A stretch of DNA of 33,149 nt, taken from an uncultured Sulfitobacter sp. (GTDB lineage: Bacteria; Pseudomonadota; Alphaproteobacteria; Rhodobacterales; Rhodobacteraceae). The stretch spans positions 1 to 33,149 of the forward strand of contig CAJXSZ010000028.1 in NCBI GenBank assembly GCA_913060815.1. Direction: 5' to 3'. Shown here in pieces: positions 7,466 through 16,524 of the stretch (within the stretch, counting starts at the first letter, position 1; every line of letters begins with the position of its first letter). The notes under the pieces were generated by a model. That model had not been told where the DNA came from, ran no database searches, and saw only the letters and a program-made list of their open reading frames with translations. A program made the translations under genes and the position numbers.

Positions 7466-9568
7466 ATGGAACATCATTCGACATTAAAAGTCATGCTGGG
7501 TGCGGTCATTTTGTGGCTGGCATCAGTTATTGCGCTGGCCGCCGCGCCGCTGGGGCGGGAGGCGTTGGAGCCTTACATCGTGCCACCGATGTCACTCGGC
7601 GAGAAGATCAATGACGAAGGCGTGTGGCAGCTGCTGAACTCGGGCGGTGCCGAGGCGGGGTTTGTGTTCGAAACCGAGCCGATGGCCCCCCTGCCCGGCT
7701 TTTCCGGCGCGCCCATAAACGTGCTGGTGGTTCTTGATCTGGAGGGCCGGTTTCTCGACGTCAAACTGATCTCCCACAACGAGCCGATCTTTGTCTCGGG
7801 TCTGGGACAGGCGCCGTTTCACAAATTCTTCGAGCAGTATCGCGGCCACTCGATCACCGAAAGTCTTGTGGTGGGCACGCCCTATGGCGCGGGATCTGAC
7901 GGATCTGCGCTCGTCTATCTTGACGGCGTCACCAAAGCGACGGCCTCTGTCCGCATCGCCCATGAAAGTGTGCTTGCTGCGACGCTGAAAGTCGCGCGCG
8001 AAAAGATGAGCGGCGTCGCAAGCGGTCCGCCCGCCTATCCCGACCTTGAATATGACGAGCCGCTCGATTGGGACGATCTGGTCCGTAAGGGGTTGGTCAC
8101 CCGTCACCGTGTCTCGAACGCGCAGATCGACGCGGAATTCGCAGGGACGATCTGGGCGCAGGATGATCCGGAGGCACGCGATGATCCCGAAGGGACCTAC
8201 CTTGATCTTTGGGTTGTTGACATCGGTCCGCCCTCGATTGCGCGCGCGGTGCTGTCACCCGGCAGCCTGAGAGAGTTGCAGGGGTTCATGGAGATTTCCA
8301 CCAGCGACGAACCCATTCTGGTGATCGAGACGGCACGGCACGGGCTGGTCACGGACGAGTTCATCCGCAATACCTCACCCGATCTTATCAGCGCAAAACA
8401 GGGCGGCTTTCCAATCGCCATGCGAGATGCCGACATCTATATCGAGCTGAATGACGCCTTGCCCGAGGAATTGCACGACGGCGCGGCCCTGATCCTGCGC
8501 ACGGACAGGCGGCTGGGGTTCGATCCAGCGGCTGAATGGACATTGCGGATCAAGGCGCTGCGCGAACACGGCGTATTCAAGCCCGAAATCGGGTCAGCTT
8601 CTATCGACGTCACGCACAGCACGGACGCGCGGTTTTTCAACCGGGTCGAAGCGGTAAAACCGACGCCTGCATGGGTTGACGCGCTACGCAACCGTGCGGC
8701 GGATCTGGTCATCCTTGCCGTCTTCCTTGTCGGGTTGATTGCCCTCTTGGGCCTGCGTCTGAACCGCTTGGCGGGACATAAATATTTCACGCCAATCCGC
8801 CTCGGGATACTGGCTTTTGTGATCGGTTTTGTCGGCTGGTGGGGGCAAGGGCAGCTGTCAATTGTCACGCCGCTCGGGGTGATCCGTACGCTGGCCGAGG
8901 GCGGATCACTGGCATTCCTGCTCTACGATCCCTTCTCGCTTGCGGTCTGGGCCGTCACAATCTTCGGGTTCGTACTTTGGGGGCGCGGTTTGTTTTGCGG
9001 CTGGCTATGTCCCTTCGGCGCGATGCAGGAATTTGCCCACCACCTCGCACGACTGCTGCGCATCCCGCAGGTCGATGTGTCTGATGTCTGGGACAACCGC
9101 CTGAAATGGGTCAAATACATCGTCCTGTTTTCCCTTGTCGCGATCATGTTCACCGCGCCTGCGCGGCTGGACAAAGCCATCGAAGTCGAGCCGTTCAAGA
9201 CTGCGGTAACCACCTTCTTTATCCGTGAATGGTATTATGTGGCTTACGCCGTGGGGCTTTTGATGCTGTCCATGGTGGTCTTCAAAGGGTTCTGCCGCTA
9301 CGTCTGCCCGCTGGGCGCCGTGATGGCGATTGGCGGGTTGATACGCACCCGAAAATGGATCGACAGGCGGCCGGAATGTGGATCGCCCTGCCAGTTGTGC
9401 CGTGTCAAATGCGCCTACGGAGCCATCAAGAAAACTGGCGAAATCCAGTATTCCGAATGTTTCCAGTGCCTTGATTGCGTCACGATACACGATGATCCGA
9501 AACAATGCGTGCCGCTGATACTGGCGGCGCGCAAGGGGCGCACATTGCAAAAGGTGGCCGCAGAATGA
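7466..9568 (+). CDS. NosR/NirI-like flavinylated membrane polyferredoxin
   Basis: 700 residues. An N-terminal membrane anchor or leader (7-27) precedes a periplasmic FMN-binding domain. DGVTKAT at residues 153-159 resembles the flavinylation motif D-x-x-T-G-A-T, with Lys in place of Gly, so Thr159 is the likely FMN attachment site. A further periplasmic region runs to about 410, followed by several transmembrane helices. Two CxxxCP loops (C511/C515 and C610/C614) are followed by a C-terminal ferredoxin part with C638, C642, C645, C649 and C665, C668, C671. In NosR and NirI this layout passes electrons between the quinone pool and periplasmic enzymes. No nosZ or nir gene is present, so the partner is probably the PQQ or Cox system nearby (inference). 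The stop overlaps apbE by ATGA. Confidence 0.88.
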   Translation: MEHHSTLKVMLGAVILWLASVIALAAAPLGREALEPYIVPPMSLGEKINDEGVWQLLNSGGAEAGFVFETEPMAPLPGFSGAPINVLVVLDLEGRFLDVKLISHNEPIFVSGLGQAPFHKFFEQYRGHSITESLVVGTPYGAGSDGSALVYLDGVTKATASVRIAHESVLAATLKVAREKMSGVASGPPAYPDLEYDEPLDWDDLVRKGLVTRHRVSNAQIDAEFAGTIWAQDDPEARDDPEGTYLDLWVVDIGPPSIARAVLSPGSLRELQGFMEISTSDEPILVIETARHGLVTDEFIRNTSPDLISAKQGGFPIAMRDADIYIELNDALPEELHDGAALILRTDRRLGFDPAAEWTLRIKALREHGVFKPEIGSASIDVTHSTDARFFNRVEAVKPTPAWVDALRNRAADLVILAVFLVGLIALLGLRLNRLAGHKYFTPIRLGILAFVIGFVGWWGQGQLSIVTPLGVIRTLAEGGSLAFLLYDPFSLAVWAVTIFGFVLWGRGLFCGWLCPFGAMQEFAHHLARLLRIPQVDVSDVWDNRLKWVKYIVLFSLVAIMFTAPARLDKAIEVEPFKTAVTTFFIREWYYVAYAVGLLMLSMVVFKGFCRYVCPLGAVMAIGGLIRTRKWIDRRPECGSPCQLCRVKCAYGAIKKTGEIQYSECFQCLDCVTIHDDPKQCVPLILAARKGRTLQKVAAE

Positions 9569-10455
9569 AACTCAATCGCCGTCGCTTTCTCTCCATTTCG
9601 GCCGCCTGCATGCTGGCAACGCCTGCGCGGGCGCAGGTCCACCGCTGGCAGGGCCGTGCGCTGGGGGCGGAGGTTGAGATCGCTCTGCACGCCCCTGCGG
9701 ATGTTGCTGTCCCGGCATTGGACCGCGCCCGCACGTCACTGGACCATGTTATGGCGCAATTCGACCTGTTCGATCCGGCCTCGGCAGTCTCGCGGTTGAA
9801 CAGGACCGGGCATCTGGATGGGCCCGATCCGCTCTTTCACAGTCTCATGCAGGCTTGCACGCAGGTTCACGCGGCAACTGGCGGGTTGTTTGACCCCACC
9901 GTGCAGCCGCTCTGGCGCGCATTGGCCGAAGGGCACCCACCCGATGCCGCGCGCGCGCTGATTGACTGGTCGCGGGTACGCCACAGTGCGGCGTCAGTTA
10001 CATTGGGTGACGGACAGGCGCTGACCTTCAACGGTATCGCCCAAGGCTTCGCCACCGATCTGGTGGCCGAGGCGCTGCAGGAGGCGGGGCTGGACCGCAC
10101 GCTGGTCAGTATCGGTGAATTCCGTGGCACCGGCGGGCCTTGGAAGCTGGGCATAATGGACCCCGAAATCGGGATGTTCGGCACGCGCACGCTGACCTCG
10201 TCGGCCATCGCCACCTCCAGCCCCAAGGCCGTTCCGCTGGGCGGGCACGGGCATATCCTGCATGGGCAGGCCAAACCGATTTGGTCTACCGTGTCGGTCG
10301 AGGCAGCGACCGCAACCATGGCGGACGGGTTTTCCACAGCGCTGACAATGGCCAGCCTTGCGGATATCCGCGCGGCGGCTGGCACGTTCGGGATCCGGCG
10401 GATCACTCTTGTGAGTGATCAAGGCGAAGTCTCCACGGTGGAAGCACCCGCATAG
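9565..10455 (+). CDS. apbE: ApbE-family FAD:protein FMN transferase
   Basis: ApbE transfers FMN from FAD to a Thr in periplasmic flavoproteins. The start at 9565 overlaps the NosR-like stop and gives a Tat-type leader (NRRRFLSISAACMLATPARA); a further upstream ATG would lie within the neighbour. The 296-residue protein keeps the family blocks: LDHVMAQFDLFDPASAVSRLNR, GGLFDPTVQPLW, LTFNGIAQGFATDLVAEAL, LVSIGEFRGTG and VSVEAATATMADGFSTALTMA. These are divergent from standard ApbE (for example GEFRG where vniGGdi is usual). The direct coupling to a protein with a flavinylation motif strongly suggests that neighbour as its target. A hairpin terminator follows. Confidence 0.85.
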   Translation: MKLNRRRFLSISAACMLATPARAQVHRWQGRALGAEVEIALHAPADVAVPALDRARTSLDHVMAQFDLFDPASAVSRLNRTGHLDGPDPLFHSLMQACTQVHAATGGLFDPTVQPLWRALAEGHPPDAARALIDWSRVRHSAASVTLGDGQALTFNGIAQGFATDLVAEALQEAGLDRTLVSIGEFRGTGGPWKLGIMDPEIGMFGTRTLTSSAIATSSPKAVPLGGHGHILHGQAKPIWSTVSVEAATATMADGFSTALTMASLADIRAAAGTFGIRRITLVSDQGEVSTVEAPA

Positions 10456-10458
10456 AAA

Positions 10459-10489
10459 AAGGCCCCCGCGCGTTGCGGAGGCCTTCTTT
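10459..10489. terminator. Bidirectional hairpin terminator between apbE and coxM
   Basis: AAGGCC-C-CCGC, loop GCGTT, GCGG-A-GGCCTT forms a 10-pair stem with one mismatch, preceded by an A-run (10456-10460) and followed by a CTTTG tail. It sits between two convergent genes, so it can end transcription from both sides. Confidence 0.8.
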
Positions 10490-10505
10490 GTAAGCTCACA
10501 TAGTC

Positions 10506-11294
10506 TTACCGTGCGGCAGTAACGGCCCGTCCGGTCAGAACCTTGATCAGATGGGCGCGGTATGCACCATCACCGTGCAGGTCATTGATCATCCCGTCGG
10601 CGTCAACGCTCAAGCCCTCAAGCGCACTTGCTGAGAAATCCGCCGACAGCGCCTCTTCAGCCTCGGTCCACCGGAAAACACCACTCTCGGAGGCGCCGGT
10701 CACAGCGACCCGAACACCGTCGTCGTGCTTGGCCACAAACACCCCCACCAGCGGGAAGCGCGAGGCAGGCTGCTCGAACTTCTGATAGTCCGCCTTTTGC
10801 GGCACGGGGAACGTCACCGCAGTCACGATCTCGTCTTCCTCCAACGCAGTCTCGAACATGCCCAGAAAGAAGTCGTCCGCCGCGATGTCGCGGGTGTTGG
10901 TGGTGATGGTCGCACCGGAGGCCAGACACGCCGCCGGATAGCAGGCCGCCGGATCGTTGTTGGCCACCGATCCGCCGATCGTCCCACGGTTGCGCACCGC
11001 AGGATCGCCGATCTTGGAGGCAAGATAACCGAGCGCGGGATAGCTGTCGGCCAGCTCTGTCGCGACCTGTCCATGCGTTGTCGCCCCGCCGATGCGGATC
11101 GCTGATCCGTCCTGCGACACCCCGATCATTTCCGCAATCGCACTGAGCGAGACCAGCTTGCTGGGTGCGGCCAGTCGGGCCTTGAGCGTGGGGATCAGGG
11201 TTTGCCCGCCGCCAAGCGGCTGGGCCTCATCCGCTTTCAGTGCGTTCACCGCCTCCGCGACTGTCGTTGGCCGTTCTATGTCAAATGCATACAT
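10506..11294 (-). CDS. coxM: Form II carbon monoxide dehydrogenase-like FAD subunit (CoxM)
   Basis: 262-residue FAD-binding medium subunit of a molybdenum hydroxylase. The two FAD contact motifs are present: GGGQTL at residues 28-33 and TIGGSVANNDPA from residue 105. The C-terminal CO_deh_flav_C domain follows. It would carry electrons from the CoxS iron-sulfur clusters to an acceptor. It is the last gene of coxG-coxS-coxL-coxM, 13 bases after coxL. The S-L-M order is that of form II enzymes; form I is M-S-L. Its FAD domain is complete. Confidence 0.92.
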   Translation of the reverse strand: MYAFDIERPTTVAEAVNALKADEAQPLGGGQTLIPTLKARLAAPSKLVSLSAIAEMIGVSQDGSAIRIGGATTHGQVATELADSYPALGYLASKIGDPAVRNRGTIGGSVANNDPAACYPAACLASGATITTNTRDIAADDFFLGMFETALEEDEIVTAVTFPVPQKADYQKFEQPASRFPLVGVFVAKHDDGVRVAVTGASESGVFRWTEAEEALSADFSASALEGLSVDADGMINDLHGDGAYRAHLIKVLTGRAVTAAR

Positions 11295-11307
11295 GGTTTG
11301 GGTCCCT

Positions 11308-13680
11308 TTACGCGTTGTTCATGGCTGACCACACGCGGTGTGGAGTCAACGGCATGTCGATGTGTGTGACGTTCTTGCCGCCCGATTGAAGGGCGTCAAT
11401 GACTGCGTTGACCACTGTGGGCGGCGATCCGATGGCACCGGCTTCACCGCATCCTTTGGCCCCCAGCGGGTTGTGGGTGCAGGGTGTTCCCTGACTGTGA
11501 TCAACGATGTAGAAGGGCAGATCGTCCGCGCGCGGCATGGCATAATCCATGTAGGACGCGCTCTCCAACTGGCCATCTTCGTTGTAGCGTGCCGCCTCCA
11601 GCAGCGCCTGACCGATGCCCTGCCCCAGACCGCCGTGCACCTGTCCGGTCACGATCATCGGGTTCATGACATTGCCAAAATCATCCACGGCTGTCATGCG
11701 GTCTACCCGTACTTTGCCCGTATCGGGATCAACCTCGACCTCGCAGCAGTAGGCGCCCGAGGGGAAGGTAAAGTTGGCCGGATCATAAAAGGCGGTTTCC
11801 TCCAGTCCCGGCTCGATATCCTCGATCGGGAAGTTATGGGGGATATAAGCCTTGAGCGCGACCTCACCGAAAGACACGGATTTATTTGTCCCCACGACCG
11901 AGAATTGGCCGTCTTTGAATTCGATATCCGTATCGGCAGCTTCCAACATGTGCCCCGCGATTTTCTTCGCTTTGGCAATGATCTTTTCGGTCGCGCGGAC
12001 AACGGCAGACCCGCAGACCGCAAGGCTGCGTGACCCGTAGGTGCCCATACCGAAGGGGATTTTGGACGTGTCGCCATGCACGATGTCGATGCTTTGCGCG
12101 TCGATCCCCAGCATGTCGGAAACGATCTGCGGGAACACGGTTTCATGGCCCTGACCGTGGCTGTGCGCGCCCACCATGACACTGAGGTTGCCCGTGGCGT
12201 TCACCCGCACGGTCGCCGCATCATAGAGACCCACGCGGCTGCCAAGGACGCCGACAAGGTTGGAAGGCGCGATGCCGCAAGCTTCGACATAGGCGTTCAC
12301 ACCAAATCCGCGCAGCATGCCTTTGGACTCGGACGCCTTGCGGCGCGCGGCAAAACCCGCGACATCCGCGACTTCTTCCATCTTATCCATCAGCGCATCG
12401 TAGTTGCCGGAATCGTATTCCAGACCTGCCGCAGAGGCGAAAGGATACTGGTCCGGTTTGATGAAGTTTTTGCGCCGCAGGGCAATCGGGTCCATCCCCA
12501 GTTCGCGTGCACATTTGTCGATGACACGCTCCAGCGAATAGGTGGCTTCGGGCCGACCGGCCCCGCGGTAGGCATCCACCGGCGCGGTGTTTGTGAACAC
12601 CGCTTTGACGTTCACATAAACATTCGGAACCGTATAGTTGCCCGCCATCAACGTGCCGTGCAGAAAGGTCGGCGTGGCGGTGGCAAAGTTTGACAGGTAC
12701 GCACCCACGTTTGCGTAGGTCTCGGTGCGGAAGGCCAGAAAGTTGCCTTCGGCATCGGTGGCCAGTTCGATCTTGGTCACATGGTCACGGCCATGGGCAT
12801 CGGTCAGGAACGCTTCGGTCCGGTCGGACGTCCACTTGACCGTGCGGCCTACGCGTTTCGCCGCCGCCAGCACCAGTGCTTCTTCGCCGTAGTGATAGAT
12901 CTTGGAGCCAAAGCCGCCGCCAACGTCAGGCGCGATCACCGTCAGCTTGTTTTCGGGAATACCCATCACGAAGGCCGAAATCAGCAACCGGGTCAGATGA
13001 GGATTTTGCGATGTGGTGTGCAGCGTATATTCATCGCTGCTCTCTTTGTAGCTTGCCATGGAGCAGCGCGGTTCCATCGCGTTGGGCACCAACCGGTTGT
13101 TGACCAGCTCGAGCGTGGTGACATGCGCCGCACCTTTGATCGCATCATCAGTGGCCCGTCGGTTGTCTTCGATCCAGCCCCAGTCGAAACACTGGTTCGT
13201 GCCAATCTCGTCATGTACGAAATTGTCCGATGTGAGCGCCGCCTTCACGTCCATGATGGCGGGCAGTTCCTCGATGTCGGCCTCGATGGCTTCTACCGCA
13301 TCACGCGCCTGTTTTTCCGTCTCGGCAATGACCGCGGCATAGGCATCGCCCACATGACGGACCTTGCCGTGGGCCAGCACGGGACGCTTGGGCTCCTTCA
13401 TCGGCTCGCCATCGCGGCTGTTGATAAGCCAGCCTGCGGGGTTGCCGCCAACATCGGCGAAATCGGCACCGGTAAAAACCGCCAGCACGCCGGGCATGCT
13501 TTCCGCAACGGATGTGTCGATTGATTTGATAACGCCGTTTGCCACGGTCGAGCGGGCGAAGACCGCCGCCGCCTGATCATGGGCGGGCGGGATATCATCG
13601 GTGTATTGTCCTTTTCCCTTGAGGAAACGAACGTCTTCGCGGCGGCGTGTCGATGCGCCAATTCCGGTGTCCTTCGGCAT
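11308..13680 (-). CDS. coxL: Form II (BMS) molybdenum hydroxylase large subunit, CoxL-like
   Basis: 790-residue molybdopterin-cytosine-dinucleotide catalytic subunit. The active-site loop reads AYRGAGR at residues 370-376. This defines the form II or 'BMS' group; true form I CO dehydrogenase has AYxCSFR with the Cys that holds copper. Other Mo-binding stretches are PDVGGGFGSK, AHSHGQGHETVFPQ, and the C-terminal GAKGCGEAGAIGSPP with the catalytic Glu. Form II enzymes are often annotated as CO dehydrogenase, but Roseobacter strains with only form II have been reported not to oxidise CO, so the true substrate is open. No signal peptide is present, so it is cytoplasmic. It follows coxS after about 60 bases. 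CoxD/E/F maturation genes are absent from the window. Confidence 0.93.
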   Translation of the reverse strand: MPKDTGIGASTRRREDVRFLKGKGQYTDDIPPAHDQAAAVFARSTVANGVIKSIDTSVAESMPGVLAVFTGADFADVGGNPAGWLINSRDGEPMKEPKRPVLAHGKVRHVGDAYAAVIAETEKQARDAVEAIEADIEELPAIMDVKAALTSDNFVHDEIGTNQCFDWGWIEDNRRATDDAIKGAAHVTTLELVNNRLVPNAMEPRCSMASYKESSDEYTLHTTSQNPHLTRLLISAFVMGIPENKLTVIAPDVGGGFGSKIYHYGEEALVLAAAKRVGRTVKWTSDRTEAFLTDAHGRDHVTKIELATDAEGNFLAFRTETYANVGAYLSNFATATPTFLHGTLMAGNYTVPNVYVNVKAVFTNTAPVDAYRGAGRPEATYSLERVIDKCARELGMDPIALRRKNFIKPDQYPFASAAGLEYDSGNYDALMDKMEEVADVAGFAARRKASESKGMLRGFGVNAYVEACGIAPSNLVGVLGSRVGLYDAATVRVNATGNLSVMVGAHSHGQGHETVFPQIVSDMLGIDAQSIDIVHGDTSKIPFGMGTYGSRSLAVCGSAVVRATEKIIAKAKKIAGHMLEAADTDIEFKDGQFSVVGTNKSVSFGEVALKAYIPHNFPIEDIEPGLEETAFYDPANFTFPSGAYCCEVEVDPDTGKVRVDRMTAVDDFGNVMNPMIVTGQVHGGLGQGIGQALLEAARYNEDGQLESASYMDYAMPRADDLPFYIVDHSQGTPCTHNPLGAKGCGEAGAIGSPPTVVNAVIDALQSGGKNVTHIDMPLTPHRVWSAMNNA

Positions 13681-13740
13681 GAAACTTCTCCCTTAATCTT
13701 TTATTTTGTGTAGGCGTCGGCCTTTGTATTCCGGCCCGGG

Positions 13741-14226
13741 CTATTCTGCAGCGATGGCGCTGACATCCTGACCGGATGCGGCCATGATCGCCTTGACGAT
13801 GTTGTGGTATCCCGTGCAACGGCAGATATTGCCTTGCAGATAGTGGCGCACTTCGGCCTCTGTCGGTTTCGGATTGTCCTTGAGAAGGTTGGCCGCCGTC
13901 ATCACCATGCCCGGTGTGCAGAATCCGCACTGCAATCCGTGATGCTCCTGAAACGCGCTCTGGATCACGCTGAGCGATCCGTCCGAGCCTGCCATCCCTT
14001 CGATCGTCTTGATATCCGCACCATCGGCTTCGATTGCGAACATGGTGCAGGCTTTCACAGATTTTCCGTTCACATGAACCACGCATGCGCCGCACTGCGA
14101 TGTATCGCACCCGACATGGGTGCCCGTCAGTCGCAGATCCTCACGCAGCATCGACACCAAAAGCGTCTGCCCCTCCACGTCGCGGGACACTTGCTTCCCG
14201 TTGACCGTCATTTCTACTTTCGTCAT
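13741..14226 (-). CDS. coxS: CoxS-like [2Fe-2S] small subunit
   Basis: 161 residues with both [2Fe-2S] centres of the xanthine-oxidase family. The plant-type cluster is Cys40, Cys45, Cys48 and Cys60 in the [10 protein letters not shown] region. The second is Cys100, Cys103, Cys135 and Cys137 in CGFC and CRCTGYHN. It passes electrons from the molybdenum site to the FAD of CoxM. Length is normal. It starts 34 bases after coxG, with a GGGAGAAACGAC-type ribosome-binding site. Confidence 0.95.
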   Translation of the reverse strand: MTKVEMTVNGKQVSRDVEGQTLLVSMLREDLRLTGTHVGCDTSQCGACVVHVNGKSVKACTMFAIEADGADIKTIEGMAGSDGSLSVIQSAFQEHHGLQCGFCTPGMVMTAANLLKDNPKPTEAEVRHYLQGNICRCTGYHNIVKAIMAASGQDVSAIAAE

Positions 14227-14260
14227 GTCGTTTCTCCCTTGGTGTACTCGCGTGACCCGC

Positions 14261-14779
14261 TCAGCTTTTTACCAGCTTGCGGAACCAGCCTTTTTTCTGT
14301 TCCGGTGCTGCCTCGGCAGTTGCGGCAACCTCTTGCGATGGTGTGCCGAGGGCATCCTGGAAATTGCTGAAAAACTGATCTGCCATTTTCTTGGCAAATC
14401 CATCGATGATGCGGCTGCCAAGCTGGGCCAGCTTGCCGCCCACCTTTGCCTCGACGTCGTAGTGCAGGATCGTTTGGTCGCCGTCGGCTTCCAGACGGAC
14501 TTTCGCACCGCCCTTCGCAAAGCCGGCGGCACCGCCTTTGCCCTCGCCGGTGATGGTCAGGCTTTCAGGCTCGACCATCTCGCTCAGCTGGACAGCGCCC
14601 TTGAAGGTTGCCTTTACCGGCCCGACCTTTTGAACCACCACGGCTTCGAAACCGCTTTCGGGTGATCCGGTCATTTCCTGGCACCCGGGCACACAGGCTT
14701 GCAAAACCTCTGCGTTCAGCAAGGCGGCATAGACCGTCGCGCGGTCTGCGTCGATCGTCTTTGTATCACTAAGGTTCAC
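14261..14779 (-). CDS. coxG: CoxG-like SRPBCC protein
   Basis: 172 residues of the CoxG/SRPBCC fold ([22 protein letters not shown] at the start, [13 protein letters not shown], and the long C-terminal helix [19 protein letters not shown]). In CO dehydrogenase systems CoxG helps attach the enzyme to the membrane. The basic, aromatic tail ([11 protein letters not shown]) would suit membrane contact. It is the first gene of coxGSLM. A putative regulatory element (ATATTAGAC) lies about 54 bases upstream of the start. Confidence 0.87.
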   Translation of the reverse strand: MNLSDTKTIDADRATVYAALLNAEVLQACVPGCQEMTGSPESGFEAVVVQKVGPVKATFKGAVQLSEMVEPESLTITGEGKGGAAGFAKGGAKVRLEADGDQTILHYDVEAKVGGKLAQLGSRIIDGFAKKMADQFFSNFQDALGTPSQEVAATAEAAPEQKKGWFRKLVKS

Positions 14780-14832
14780 GTCATAATCTCCACTTTTATT
14801 TTCTCTACGCTAGTCCAACGAGACGCAGCGGC

Positions 14833-14841
14833 ATATTAGAC
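14833..14841 (-). promoter_or_regulatory. ATATTAGAC element upstream of coxG
   Basis: The 9-mer ATATTAGAC lies about 54 bases upstream of the coxG start. The same 9-mer lies about 61 bases upstream of the cytochrome c start (16525-16533), also in front of a minus-strand gene and in the same orientation. It may be a shared operator half-site; no -10/-35 pair is certain. Confidence 0.35.
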
Positions 14842-14855
14842 CAACGGCGCATATC

Positions 14856-15758
14856 TCAGCGCAGAGGGGGCTGGAAACTCAACCCGTAGCTGTCGAATAT
14901 CGCTGCGATCCGTCCATCCTCGAGCGCTGCATAGATCGCGTCATCCACCGCATAAGACAGCGGCCGAAAACGGAAGTTGACCCCGACACCCAAAGTCCAA
15001 TTGCTGACAGCAAAGCCTGCCAAGGGGGGCTGGTGTACGTCCGTCGCCTCGGTCAGCCCGTATTCCAACTGCCCCAGCGGGCCCATGGCCGCCTTCGTCT
15101 CGCCGCCGTTCAGCGCGGTCATTGCGGCCTGCATGTCGGGATATCTCGCAATATTCGCCGCCAACTGCCCGCCTGCGAATGATGTCAGGTAGAAATCCGA
15201 TATTGAATCGTTTTCAACCGCAACCGTATCAAACCGGAAATAGGCCGGTACGGGCTTTTCGTCCGGATACTCGGACTTGGCATAGGCGATGGCGATGGAT
15301 TCGGTGGAATACTGGCCCGTGAATACCACCTGCTCGACCCGGCACTTGAACGCTGAATCGTAAGGCACCCGCATCATCACATTCGAGACACGCCCACCTA
15401 TGACAGCTCCTTTCCAGACGTTGTTGCGCAGATCCGCTTCGAGGTTTTCGTCCGACGACACAAAATTGAATTGTGCCTTAACGCCGATTTCTTCGGCAAT
15501 CAGGCGGGCAATGTCGACATCGACCCCCCGTGGCTTGCCCGCCTCCTCCCAGCTGTAGGGTGGGTAGTTTTCATAGACCGCAAACAGCATGAATCCACGC
15601 TCCACGATCTGATCAAGGTCCTGCCCCACCTCATCTCGGCCGGCATTCTGCGGTTTGGGTTGCGGCACATAATCGGCACAGGGATCGGCAGCGCGGGCCT
15701 GCCCCGCAAAGGACAGGCCCGCAAGCGCCAGCGAAAGAGCGACTGTCACGGCGCGCAT
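14856..15758 (-). CDS. XoxJ/MoxJ-like periplasmic protein of quinoprotein dehydrogenases
   Basis: 300 residues from ATG 15758, one base after the cytochrome c stop. This start gives a good signal peptide (MRAVTVALSLALAGLSFAGQARA). The mature protein is a type 2 periplasmic binding fold (RGFMLFAVYENYPPYSWEEAGKPRGVDVDIARLIAEEIG, then a C-terminal lobe ending GIAAIFDSYGLSF). Such proteins (MxaJ/XoxJ) accompany PQQ methanol and ethanol dehydrogenases and are thought to help enzyme maturation or cytochrome docking rather than import. The order cytochrome c then XoxJ is that of the Paracoccus xoxF-cycB-xoxJ locus, but here the dehydrogenase itself is about 6 kb away on the other strand. Confidence 0.85.
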   Translation of the reverse strand: MRAVTVALSLALAGLSFAGQARAADPCADYVPQPKPQNAGRDEVGQDLDQIVERGFMLFAVYENYPPYSWEEAGKPRGVDVDIARLIAEEIGVKAQFNFVSSDENLEADLRNNVWKGAVIGGRVSNVMMRVPYDSAFKCRVEQVVFTGQYSTESIAIAYAKSEYPDEKPVPAYFRFDTVAVENDSISDFYLTSFAGGQLAANIARYPDMQAAMTALNGGETKAAMGPLGQLEYGLTEATDVHQPPLAGFAVSNWTLGVGVNFRFRPLSYAVDDAIYAALEDGRIAAIFDSYGLSFQPPLR

Positions 15759-15759
15759 G

Positions 15760-16464
15760 CTAGTTCGCCGCCGACAATCCGATTGTAAGCGTCTCTGCCG
15801 CAGTTTTGTATGCAGCAGGCGTACCGTCGATCTGAGCCGCCGCACGCAGGGCAATGGAGTCTGCAACTGGCGCGCCGGAAAGCGTATCAATCCCTTCGCC
15901 GATCTCGGTCAACCGGGCCTGTAATGCTTCCGCATCCGCGCCCTCTGCATTGTTTGCGTATTCTGCCATCTGGTCGCGCAAGGCTTTCAGTTCGTCTGAC
16001 ACCGCATCCATTGCATCGCTGTCGGGGCGCGTTTCGATGTATGTTCGGATCGCCCAGGCGGCGTCCTGTCCCAGCTGCTCTTCGAAGGCAGGCATTTTGG
16101 TAATCCCGTTCTGCGTCATGCCCGAGCGGAACCGTTCCGCATACCATTCGTCGCCGTATTCTTCGGCTTCGAGATACCGCAAATCAGGTGCAAGGCCCCC
16201 CGATACGCCCTCGATTCCGTGACAGCGCGCACAGTTCTGGTTGTATCCCGAGGCACCGACCTCGACAGCTTCTTTCCAGACATCGACACCGGCCGTGTCC
16301 GCGCGGTAGGGATTGACGGTCAACCATTCCTCGCCCGTTGACGGCAGGCTGCCCGTATCCACCGGCGAGATTCCGATAGGCGGACCCGCCGCGAATGCGG
16401 TGGTGACAGCGCCTGCCAGAATAATTGTCGGCAGGGCTGTTTTTGCGAACAGACGAAGTTTCAT
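15760..16464 (-). CDS. Periplasmic cytochrome c-553i-like protein
   Basis: 234 residues from ATG 16464, preceded by GGGAG. The signal peptide runs to about residue 26 (MKLRLFAK...TTAFAAG). One haem-binding CARCH at residues 78-82; the Met in ITKMPAFEEQ (Met124) is the likely sixth ligand. A C-terminal helical extension of about 90 residues (LKALRDQMAEYANNAEG...) is not part of the haem domain. This form resembles cytochrome c-553i, the electron acceptor gene paired with xoxF/xoxJ in Paracoccus. It probably receives electrons from the PQQ dehydrogenase. It is divergent from the ABC binding-protein gene, and the shared upstream region holds candidate operators. Confidence 0.85.
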   Translation of the reverse strand: MKLRLFAKTALPTIILAGAVTTAFAAGPPIGISPVDTGSLPSTGEEWLTVNPYRADTAGVDVWKEAVEVGASGYNQNCARCHGIEGVSGGLAPDLRYLEAEEYGDEWYAERFRSGMTQNGITKMPAFEEQLGQDAAWAIRTYIETRPDSDAMDAVSDELKALRDQMAEYANNAEGADAEALQARLTEIGEGIDTLSGAPVADSIALRAAAQIDGTPAAYKTAAETLTIGLSAAN

Positions 16465-16524
16465 ATCACTCTCCCAAGTCAGGTTGTGTTTTTCCACATG
16501 TCTAAGGACTGCCAAACGGTGGCG

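Noticed and set aside
12076..13524. Long open frames on the plus strand opposite coxL
   Set aside because: They are antisense shadows of a high-GC gene with intact motifs; no domain or ribosome-binding site is visible in them.
10506..14226. Aerobic CO dehydrogenase of form I
   Set aside because: The active-site loop is AYRGAGR, not AYxCSFR, and the order is S-L-M, so form I is excluded.
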